From assembly GCF_000332035.1 (NCBI RefSeq), contig NZ_ALVY01000221.1, forward strand, positions 1 through 64,000: a DNA stretch of 64,000 nucleotides, written 5' to 3'. Each line of letters opens with the position of its first letter. The stretch's first letter is position 1. The translations under genes and the position numbers were made by a program. Below the pieces are notes generated by a model, which was given only the letters and a program-made list of their open reading frames with translations, was not told the DNA's origin and ran no database searches. The DNA is from Gloeocapsa sp. PCC 73106 (lineage in GTDB: Bacteria > Cyanobacteriota > Cyanobacteriia > Cyanobacteriales > Gloeocapsaceae). This document shows positions 58,029 to 64,000 of the stretch, in pieces.

Positions 58029-58363
58029 AGAAATTATTTGTTTGAGGTAAAGTTTCTGAGACAATTAAATTATCTAGTAAAATTCAGGTGAAGATTTACC
58101 CTTGACCAACTCTTTACAATGCTCAACACTAGTCAAAACAACTGCTAAGGCTTAAGATTGCACAGACGTAGACTTTGATTTGCTCTCAGGTTAACACAAG
58201 ACAACTAAGTATATTTTCGTACTAAGTTTAGTCGACTAAGCTGAAATAGTTGCCTTGTACAGCAGTACGCATTAAAGTTAGGACAATTGAAACCGCGCTT
58301 AATAATTATCTAGTCTACCTTTCCTCTTTCCCCTGCGCGTAGCGCTATACTTGCTCTATACGA
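58029..58363. other. Intergenic stretch, nothing recognised
   Basis: About 330 bases with no open frame. A run of CGCGTAGCGC-like sequence near 58337 is a small palindrome. It probably holds the PEP-CTERM promoter; I cannot place its elements with confidence. Confidence 0.45.
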
Positions 58364-58936
58364 CTATTCCGCTTCTCGGAAAATCACGGGAGCATCCAGT
58401 AATCTTTGATAAGTTTGCAGACGATTTCGGTATTCTCGATTTTTCAAAAACAAGAGTGAGATAGCTTCCCAAATAAAGACCCAACCACCAATAGAGATAC
58501 CCTCTATTAGAATATCGCTCCAGTTGATGGTATCATCATTTTGATAGGGAAAAATCATCCCCACCCAGAGAAGCATAAAACCGGTGATAAGATAACCGAG
58601 GATACGAATACGGATTTCTCTAACATCTTTTTTGATCAGATAAATCCTAAAATTAAAACAATTTTTAAAAGCAGCGCGAGACTCTTCCTCTAAGAGTGGA
58701 TCGCGTATAACTGCGGGCACAGTAAAACATATTTCCACAGGATAACTAAGGGGAATCTCTCGGGAACATTCCTCCAAATAAAGAGCTAAATCCGGGTCAA
58801 TTTCCCGACGTTTGAAGGGAGCAGGATCCCATTCGTTAAATATATCTGTGTAGCGATCGAGACCAATCTCGATCATGTAGCGATTTGTAGCTTTGTCGAG
58901 AATATAAACCTGAGTAAACAGGTTGTCTCTCTTCAT
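58364..58936 (-). CDS. Two-helix membrane protein, unknown function
   Basis: This 190-aa protein has a soluble N-terminal part of about 95 residues (DRYTDIFNEWDPAPFKRREI, then DPDLALYLEECSREIPLSYP), and two hydrophobic segments (about 108-128 and 144-164) with basic flanks. The pattern suggests a cytoplasmic domain tethered by a hairpin. I recall similar proteins in other bacteria but can assign no function. It is divergent from the PAP/fibrillin gene, 64 bases apart. Confidence 0.75.
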   Translation of the reverse strand: MKRDNLFTQVYILDKATNRYMIEIGLDRYTDIFNEWDPAPFKRREIDPDLALYLEECSREIPLSYPVEICFTVPAVIRDPLLEEESRAAFKNCFNFRIYLIKKDVREIRIRILGYLITGFMLLWVGMIFPYQNDDTINWSDILIEGISIGGWVFIWEAISLLFLKNREYRNRLQTYQRLLDAPVIFREAE

Positions 58937-59000
58937 AAATTGTCTCCAAAACTAGGTTAAGAATAATATAAGATATATTTCCCTGTTTAATTCCATAATA

Positions 59001-59672
59001 ATGTTAACTAAATCTAACGACCTACTTTCTACCATTGAATCACTCAAAACTCCAAGTCAGTCTAAATTAGGTTCTCCCTTGACTGACGTACAGTTGAAAC
59101 CAGATGAAGCAAAACAAATTGAATCTTTAGTTGATGCTTTAGAAACTCTCAACCCCTATCGTTATCCCCTGCTTTATAAACCCCAACTCCTCGATGGTGT
59201 TTGGCTACTCCACTATTCAACTTCTCAAGAAATTCGCGCTCTAACCCGTTTAAAATGGGGTTTCCTAGTGGGTAAAGTCTATCAAGTCATCGACGTTGCT
59301 TCTCAATCTTTTTTAAATCAAGCTTTTGTCACTCATCGACTAGCATTATTATCTGGATTTGTTTTAGTCACCGCTGTCTTTACTCCAGCGACAGAAGATT
59401 CACCCCTTCCTAACGATAAGTTAAATATTCAATTCCAACAACGCTATCTAGCTATTACTAAAATTGGCAATATTTCTACTCCTAGTTTAACCCCTTTTAA
59501 GGTCGTAGAAGCGCGCAACCCCAAGGGAAGAGTTCCATCTTTTAAAATTACCTATTTAGACGAAAATCTGCGTATCGGTAGAGGAGGAGATGGAGGTTTA
59601 TATATACTTTCCAAATCTCAAGACAATTTATTGGATTATTTTTCTTTTACCAAAAAGAAGAGTAAAACGTAA
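59001..59672 (+). CDS. PAP/fibrillin-family protein
   Basis: Fibrillins (plastoglobulin lipid-associated proteins) bind carotenoids or lipids and protect photosystems in stress. The 223-aa protein has the family pattern: SLVDALETLNPYRYPLLYKP, then LLDGVWLLHYSTSQEIRAL, the fold of a lipocalin-like barrel, and the C-terminal YLDENLRIGRGGDGGLYIL signature. No signal peptide, so it is expected at the thylakoid surface or in the cytoplasm. Its end overlaps the convergent DUF2808 gene by 26 bases. Confidence 0.9.
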   Translation: MLTKSNDLLSTIESLKTPSQSKLGSPLTDVQLKPDEAKQIESLVDALETLNPYRYPLLYKPQLLDGVWLLHYSTSQEIRALTRLKWGFLVGKVYQVIDVASQSFLNQAFVTHRLALLSGFVLVTAVFTPATEDSPLPNDKLNIQFQQRYLAITKIGNISTPSLTPFKVVEARNPKGRVPSFKITYLDENLRIGRGGDGGLYILSKSQDNLLDYFSFTKKKSKT

Positions 59673-60186
59673 ATCTAGCGACTCCTAAATCCATACCTAT
59701 CGGATTGTTTCCTGTGGGAAAAGCATGGATTCTAAATAGATAAGTTCCCGCAGTTCTAGGATTGCTTCTTGCTCTTAAAGCCACTGTAAAAAGAGTATCG
59801 GGAGCAATGGGCGATTCAAAAATAATCGTGATACTTTGATTAGTTTTATCTTGAGTGACTTGTTGAATACTTATGGCTTTCCCGCGGTTATTAAGCTCTC
59901 CTTGGAAAGCAATAGTATCTTCCAATCTAAATACGATTTCCTCGAAATTTCTACCAGGACTTATAGTAACTTGACTCAAAGATTCTCGTGAATCCGCAGG
60001 TAAATTTAGAGTGAAATAATACCAGGGTAACCGCCAATTAGTAGAATTGTGAGGAATCGATGCTCTAACTAAGCTAGGGGGTTTTCCTGTAAAAACATTG
60101 GCAGTTTGTGCTCCTATAAACTCAGCATTAAGTAAATAGGTACTGAGCAGAGAAACACAACCAAAAACGATGATTTTACGCTTCAT
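59647..60186 (-). CDS. DUF2808 exported protein
   Basis: The 179-aa protein (from ATG 60186; the longer frame starts at 60210) has an Arg/Lys N-terminus and hydrophobic signal peptide (KRKIIVFGCVSLLSTYLL) ending near GAQTANV, followed by the DUF2808 domain (PWYYFTLNLPADSRESLSQV, then FRLEDTIAFQGELNNRGKAI and RIHAFPTGNNPIGMDLGVAR). DUF2808 is a periplasmic or outer-membrane-linked family of cyanobacteria without known function. It is downstream of a microprotein gene and an RND adaptor gene. Confidence 0.9.
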   Translation of the reverse strand: MKRKIIVFGCVSLLSTYLLNAEFIGAQTANVFTGKPPSLVRASIPHNSTNWRLPWYYFTLNLPADSRESLSQVTISPGRNFEEIVFRLEDTIAFQGELNNRGKAISIQQVTQDKTNQSITIIFESPIAPDTLFTVALRARSNPRTAGTYLFRIHAFPTGNNPIGMDLGVARFTFYSSFW

Positions 60187-60196
60187 TTTCCCAAGG

Positions 60197-60307
60197 TTAA
60201 ACAAAAACAAAAGAGTAAATTAACAATAGCACTGTCCCGATAAAAAGAATGTGATTCATCCAGTCATCGAAAGACCAATTTTTGAGGGAGTTTTTTTCTT
60301 TTGTCAT
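60197..60307 (-). CDS. 36-residue single-pass membrane microprotein
   Basis: A clean small frame runs from ATG 60307 to TAA 60197. The product is MTKEKNSLKNWSFDDWMNHI followed by LFIGTVLLLIYSFVFV: a polar, Trp-bearing head and one membrane helix. AGGA stands 7-10 bases upstream of the ATG. It starts 10 bases after the RND adaptor stop and ends 11 bases before the DUF2808 start, so all three genes are tightly packed. It may be an accessory subunit of the efflux machinery; this is inference from position. I do not recognise a family. Confidence 0.6.
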   Translation of the reverse strand: MTKEKNSLKNWSFDDWMNHILFIGTVLLLIYSFVFV

Positions 60308-60316
60308 ATTACCATC

Positions 60317-61630
60317 CTAATTAGTTTGAGATGTTGTCGTTTCTTCCGCTATGGGACGACCGTCCGATAAATCCAGAATTCTCGATACAGCGATTCTATC
60401 ACCTGCTTCTACTCCAGAAATAACTTGATAAGCTTGTCCTTGGATCGCTCCCACTTGGATGGGTGTTTGTCGAGCAACAAGATCCGCATTTTCCCCTGTT
60501 TCAGCGACATAAACAAATTTTTGACTACCCAAAGTAGAAACCGCGGTGGTGGGAATCAATACCCCTGCTTGTTGATCCCAAATAATTCTGACTGTGACAA
60601 ACTGATCATCTCGCAGATTGCCATTATTATCAAAAGTTACCTCAGTTAAGATACTTTGAGTACCTTGATCCACCGTAGGAGAAATAAAGGTAATTTTCCC
60701 TGTTAAACCTTCGCTACCATCACCCTCGACTATCTCCACAGGTAAACCTAAAGCTAGCTCGGCGCGACGCTCAACGGGTACAAAAATACGCAAATCGAAC
60801 TCTTGATTATTGGTAAGTGTAGTTAATTCTTGACCAATATTGACGAAATCACCGACTTTAACCGGGAAATCTCCCACGACTCCGTTAATAGGTGCTAAAA
60901 CTTGATTATCGTCTAAACTAACCGTTACTACCCCCAATTCTCCTTCGGCGACTGCTATTTGGGCTTGAGTCCGCTCTATATTCGCTTTAGCTTGCATAAT
61001 TCCTTGTTCTGCAGCTCTTACAGCTTGTTCTTCTGCAATAATCGCCTTTTCTTGCGCATTAAAAGAAGCTTGACTGGTTTGGAGGTCGTTGGTTCTTACG
61101 TCTAATTCTGCTTGAGAGACTACTCCCTCTTCTACCAAAAATTGAGCGCGTTTAAAGTTGATCTGAGCTAATTCTAATATGGATTGTACATTTGCTAGAT
61201 CAGCTTTAGCTCTTTCTAGATTAGCTTCTGCTTGAGCTTTTTGAGCTTCGGCGCTGGATAATTGAGATTGAGCCGCGGTTAAATCTGCTCTGGCCGATTG
61301 CACTGTAGCACGTCTAGCGTTAACTTGTTCTTCCTGTTGGGTAGGCTCTAGTAAAAGTATTGGAGTTCCTAGAGCGACTTCAGTACCACTAGGTACAAGA
61401 ATTTGCAGAATACGACCGCTAATTCTGGGAGCAAGACTGACTCTCTGAGTTGCTCTTAGACTGCCGACAAATTCACTACTGGTGATCAAAGTAGAGCTTT
61501 CTAGTGTTTCTAGTTTAACGGGTATAGCCTGGGGAGCAGTAGCCTCAGGTTCTCGACTACATCCCATTGTCAAAAGGGAAGTAAGTAAAGTAGCACTTAG
61601 TAAAGTTGTGTATAATTTTTTGCCGAGCAT
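60317..61630 (-). CDS. RND efflux periplasmic adaptor (HlyD/MFP family)
   Basis: The 437-aa lipoprotein bridges an inner-membrane pump with an outer-membrane channel. Lipobox LLTMGCSRE (Cys about 24) and the membrane-fusion fold are visible: lipoyl-like halves (SLAPRISGRILQILVPSGTE and GVVGDFPVKVGDFVNIGQEL), a long alpha hairpin of coiled coil rich in A, Q and E between them (about 95-230), and a beta-barrel. No RND pump gene is adjacent, so the partner is encoded elsewhere. It is divergent from arsH, and its promoter lies in the same 155-base gap as the ArsR-type site. Confidence 0.92.
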   Translation of the reverse strand: MLGKKLYTTLLSATLLTSLLTMGCSREPEATAPQAIPVKLETLESSTLITSSEFVGSLRATQRVSLAPRISGRILQILVPSGTEVALGTPILLLEPTQQEEQVNARRATVQSARADLTAAQSQLSSAEAQKAQAEANLERAKADLANVQSILELAQINFKRAQFLVEEGVVSQAELDVRTNDLQTSQASFNAQEKAIIAEEQAVRAAEQGIMQAKANIERTQAQIAVAEGELGVVTVSLDDNQVLAPINGVVGDFPVKVGDFVNIGQELTTLTNNQEFDLRIFVPVERRAELALGLPVEIVEGDGSEGLTGKITFISPTVDQGTQSILTEVTFDNNGNLRDDQFVTVRIIWDQQAGVLIPTTAVSTLGSQKFVYVAETGENADLVARQTPIQVGAIQGQAYQVISGVEAGDRIAVSRILDLSDGRPIAEETTTSQTN

Positions 61631-61689
61631 AGTAATAAATCAAGTGAGTGTCATTATTTTACTAAGTTTACTGATAAAGCGTGGTTGAG

Positions 61690-61717
61690 TTGACATATCA
61701 ATTTTTTTTGATATATA
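61690..61717 (+). promoter_or_regulatory. arsH promoter with ArsR-type operator
   Basis: TTGACA (61690-61695) and TATATA (61712-61717) are 16 bases apart and form a strong promoter. Between and over them lies ATATCAA-N6-TTGATAT (61695-61714), which contains ATCAA-N6-TTGAT, the palindrome described for ArsR/SmtB-type repressors of arsenic genes in cyanobacteria (from memory). A repressor bound here would block RNA polymerase until arsenite or antimonite releases it. No arsR gene is in the window, so the repressor must be elsewhere. Confidence 0.75.
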
Positions 61718-61785
61718 GTTTGAATAGTTAGTCTCAGGTAAATTGTTACTCGACCCTCGTTGTGCTAGTCCCTATCGCTAGAGTT

Positions 61786-62412
61786 ATGACTGATTTTAAT
61801 CATCCCCCTCGTATTTTATTTCTGTACGGTTCACTACGGGAGCGATCCTATAGTCGTTTAGTCGCTGAAGAAGCAGCTAGAATTATTACCGACTTTGGCG
61901 CTGATGTTAAGTTTTTCCATTCCCACGACTTACCTTTAAGAGGAAGAGTGGAAGCATCCCACCCCAAGGTACAGGAGTTATTAGAACTAAGTCAATGGTC
62001 AGAGGGACAAGTTTGGTCCTCTCCAGAGATGCACGGCAATATTACAGGAATACTCAAAAACCAAATTGATTGGATTCCTTTAAATATAGGTTCAGTTCGT
62101 CCAACTCAGGGGAAAACCCTCGCGTTGCTGCAAGTTAGTGGGGGATCTCAGTCTTTTAATGCTCTCAATACTATGCGGATATTAGGACGGTGGATGCGGA
62201 TGTTTACCATTCCTAATCAATCCTCTGTAGCGAAAGCGTATCAGGAATTCCATGAAGATGGGACGATGAAGGATTCACCCTATCGCGATCGCGTCATCGA
62301 TGTGATGGAAGAGTTGTATAAATTTACGATGCTGTTACGAGATAAAGTAGATTATTTAACCGATCGCTATAGCGAGAGAAAAGAAAATGAAAAAAGTGAT
62401 GTTCGCTTGTAA
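61786..62412 (+). CDS. arsH: ArsH NADPH-dependent FMN reductase
   Basis: ArsH is a flavoprotein that oxidises organoarsenicals (methyl- and phenylarsenites) and reduces chromate or quinones. The 208-aa protein has the flavodoxin-like phosphate loop [12 protein letters not shown], the [17 protein letters not shown] motif and a C-terminal [12 protein letters not shown] start at ATG 61786; the frame opens with GTG 61762 but the extra eight residues lack a ribosome site. It is the first gene behind an ArsR-type operator and overlaps the ArsC fusion gene by 26 bases, so the two are translationally coupled. Confidence 0.93.
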   Translation: MTDFNHPPRILFLYGSLRERSYSRLVAEEAARIITDFGADVKFFHSHDLPLRGRVEASHPKVQELLELSQWSEGQVWSSPEMHGNITGILKNQIDWIPLNIGSVRPTQGKTLALLQVSGGSQSFNALNTMRILGRWMRMFTIPNQSSVAKAYQEFHEDGTMKDSPYRDRVIDVMEELYKFTMLLRDKVDYLTDRYSERKENEKSDVRL

Positions 62413-63217
62413 GAAAAACTCCTGTCGTTCCCAAATGGCGGAAGGTTTCGCCAAAACCCTGGGAAAAGACAAAATCGAGGTAACTAGTTCCGGTTTAGAA
62501 GCATCACGGGTACATCCTACTGCGATTGAAGTGATGCAAGAAATTGGGATCGATATTAGCGATCAATCTTCTAAACCCATTAATGATTTTACCGCTACAG
62601 ATTACGACGCGGTGATTTCTCTGTGCGGTTGTGGCGTCAATTTACCCCAAGACTGGATTCTACAAGAGATTTTTGAAGATTGGCAACTAGACGATCCCGA
62701 CGGACAACCCCTAGACACCTTTAGAAGAGTGCGAGATGAAATCAAAGACAGAGTAGAAACTTTAATCGCTAAACTCGTCTACCCTAGTTATCTGTGGTGG
62801 GTAAAACCCCAACTACTCGGGGGGATGTCTCGTCCACCGTTAGAAGATTTACCCCAACTCTATCAAAGGGGAATCAGAGGAATCGTCTCGGTGATGGATG
62901 AACCTTCGGGTATTAAAGAATACCAAGAAGCGGGTTTTGGCGCCTTGTGGTTACCGATAATTGGTGGAAAAGCCCCCAGCGTAGACCAAGTTAGAGAGTT
63001 TGTCGCTTTTACCGATCCTTTATTAGCTAATGAGCAAGCAGTAATTGTACACTGTACTAGTGGAAATCGTCGCACGGGTACCCTATTAGCTGCGTATCTA
63101 ATCGCCAAGGGAGAAAAACCCGCAAGCACTATAGAATTAATTCAACGAGTTCGCCCTACAGCAGAATTAAGAGAAGCACAAATTAACTTTTTAACTACAC
63201 TACCAAACTTAATTTAA
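62387..63217 (+). CDS. arsC: ArsC arsenate reductase fused to a dual-specificity-type phosphatase
   Basis: Residues 1-130 are a Synechocystis-type arsenate reductase of the LMW-phosphatase fold: Cys8 in the P-loop CKKNSCRSQ and Cys80 and Cys82 in SLCGCG, the exact set used in the glutaredoxin-coupled reaction. Residues about 135-276 form a second phosphatase domain of the Cys-based dual-specificity type, with the loop [18 protein letters not shown] (Cx5R) and an N-terminal [15 protein letters not shown]. The fusion has two catalytic Cys centres in one chain. It is flanked by arsH and an LMW-phosphatase gene. The target of the second domain is unknown. Confidence 0.92.
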   Translation: MKKVMFACKKNSCRSQMAEGFAKTLGKDKIEVTSSGLEASRVHPTAIEVMQEIGIDISDQSSKPINDFTATDYDAVISLCGCGVNLPQDWILQEIFEDWQLDDPDGQPLDTFRRVRDEIKDRVETLIAKLVYPSYLWWVKPQLLGGMSRPPLEDLPQLYQRGIRGIVSVMDEPSGIKEYQEAGFGALWLPIIGGKAPSVDQVREFVAFTDPLLANEQAVIVHCTSGNRRTGTLLAAYLIAKGEKPASTIELIQRVRPTAELREAQINFLTTLPNLI

Positions 63218-63655
63218 ATGAAAAAAGTACTATTTCTTTGTACAGGAAACTATTACCGCAGTCGATTTTCTGAATATTTGTTTAATCACTTAGCTCAGGG
63301 TAAACCATATTTAGCTGATTCGCGCGGATTAAATGTAAATCCAGATTCGGGTAACGTAGGGGCGATGTCTCCTGAAGTAATTAAAGAGTTACAAGAATTG
63401 GGTATAAATCCAGATTCTGATTCAATGAGAGAACCGATGCAGGTTCAAGAGACAGATTTAGCAGAAGTTGATAGGATTATCGCAGTGGATGATATCGCCC
63501 ATCGTCCTATGGTTGCTGCTAAATTTCCTGAATGGGTTGATCGCGTTGAGTATTGGCGCGTTAAAGATTTAGACGAAAATCCCGAGGAACCTCCTCTGGA
63601 ACAACTAGCTCACCATATAGAAGAGCTATTATTAGATTTGGATCAAGATCACTAG
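63218..63655 (+). CDS. Low-molecular-weight protein tyrosine phosphatase-like protein
   Basis: The 145-aa protein starts directly after the stop of the ArsC fusion (ATTTAAATG, no spacer). It has the LMW-PTP loop CTGNYYRSRF near the N-terminus (Cys8 and Arg14, Cx5R) but lacks the second Cys pair of ArsC. The acidic Asp loop (VDRIIAVDDIAHRP region) is present. It could dephosphorylate a protein or act on an organoarsenical or metabolite. Its place as third gene in an arsenic operon suggests a function there. Confidence 0.88.
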   Translation: MKKVLFLCTGNYYRSRFSEYLFNHLAQGKPYLADSRGLNVNPDSGNVGAMSPEVIKELQELGINPDSDSMREPMQVQETDLAEVDRIIAVDDIAHRPMVAAKFPEWVDRVEYWRVKDLDENPEEPPLEQLAHHIEELLLDLDQDH

Positions 63656-63719
63656 ATTGGTCTCCCGAGAGAAATTAAGATGATACTATAGCGCTGAGGG
63701 CAAGGATCACGGCAAAAGA

Positions 63720-63935
63720 ATGAACAAGTTCACAGCTTACATTGAATATGACCCTGAAACTAAATTTTATGTTGGTATTGTTCCCGGTATTAAAGGGGCG
63801 CACACCCAAGGAACTACCTTAGATGAGTTACAACAAAATCTTAAGGAAGTTTTAGAGTTATGTTTAGAAGAATATACAGATTCACTTGAGGATTTACCAT
63901 TTTTTGTTGGTATTCAACAAATAGAGGTATCTTAG
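63720..63935 (+). CDS. hicB: HicB-family antitoxin
   Basis: The 71-aa protein is a HicB domain: YIEYDPETKFYVGIVPGIKG, then AHTQGTTLDELQQNLKEVLE and LCLEEY, the partial RNase H-like fold. No C-terminal DNA-binding domain is present, so it is the short form. It precedes hicA with a 1-base overlap (TAGTG), the reverse of the usual hicA-hicB order, but one seen in cyanobacteria. It neutralises HicA. Confidence 0.92.
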   Translation: MNKFTAYIEYDPETKFYVGIVPGIKGAHTQGTTLDELQQNLKEVLELCLEEYTDSLEDLPFFVGIQQIEVS

Positions 63936-64000
63936 TGAGTAAGCTTCCCATTGTTAATTTTACAAAGATGAATCAAATACTGATTAACTTGGGATTTGAA
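63935..64000 (+). CDS. hicA: HicA-family mRNA interferase toxin, cut by the window edge
   Basis: GTG 63935 opens a frame that continues to the window edge and reads SKLPIVNFTKMNQILINLGFE, the N-terminus of HicA, a double-stranded-RNA-binding-like toxin. The catalytic His lies beyond the sequence shown. The start shares its first base with the hicB stop. Confidence 0.85.
   Translation, partial: MSKLPIVNFTKMNQILINLGFE

Overview
The window is chromosomal DNA of a cyanobacterium. The evidence is a two-domain carboxysome shell protein (CcmO), a group 3 sigma factor of the SigF type, DUF2808, PAP/fibrillin and PEP-CTERM proteins, a divergent mntC / mntAB manganese transporter, and many copies of the cyanobacterial palindrome GCGATCGC (HIP1). 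Base composition is moderately AT-rich. The species cannot be fixed from this; a unicellular or colonial chroococcalean type fits.

Region 1 (1-17 kb) is accessory and carries marks of gene flow. It holds an unrecognised gene, a Panacea-domain antitoxin with a candidate toxin, a decayed ISAs1-family transposase, a 3' fragment of a tRNA-Met(CAT), a Nudix hydrolase broken at an A9 tract and a Uma2 endonuclease fragment. These are followed by a complete type I restriction-modification operon (hsdM - vapBC-type pair - hsdS - hsdR, minus strand), a V4R-like protein, an orphan DISARM-type SNF2 helicase (DrmD) and a secreted beta-helix/RTX protein. HIP1 is absent from about 3.02 to 13.42 kb, which supports a foreign origin for at least the restriction operon.

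Region 2 (17-24.8 kb) mixes housekeeping and metal biology: moaE, pyrB, mntB/mntA divergent from mntC, a SufA/IscA-type Fe-S protein and a YoeB-type toxin-antitoxin pair. Two cobalamin riboswitches follow, one in front of hupE and one in front of a DUF1636-cobW pair; the two transcripts converge and overlap, suggesting one cobalt/B12 regulon.

Region 3 (24.8-46.2 kb) holds an ABC1 kinase, two adjacent signalling genes with degenerate catalytic motifs (a histidine kinase with Asp in place of the phospho-acceptor His, and an FHA-PAS-GGDEF-EAL protein with both active sites altered), ilvD, DUF4126, purL-purF, sdhA, ccmO, folP, prfB with its programmed +1 frameshift, dciA, a PfkB kinase, sigF and a lipoprotein gene.

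Region 4 (46.2-64 kb) holds a pentapeptide protein, a methyltransferase, a PcrA/UvrD helicase, an SLH protein, ispH with a duplicated 3' end, dnaK-dnaJ-ribD, a PEP-CTERM protein, a PAP/fibrillin and a cluster of RND adaptor, 36-aa membrane microprotein and DUF2808. Divergent from that cluster, behind a textbook ArsR-type operator, is an arsenic operon: arsH, an ArsC-dual-specificity-phosphatase fusion and a low-molecular-weight phosphatase. A hicB-hicA pair runs off the right edge. No intact tRNA, rRNA or CRISPR array was seen.
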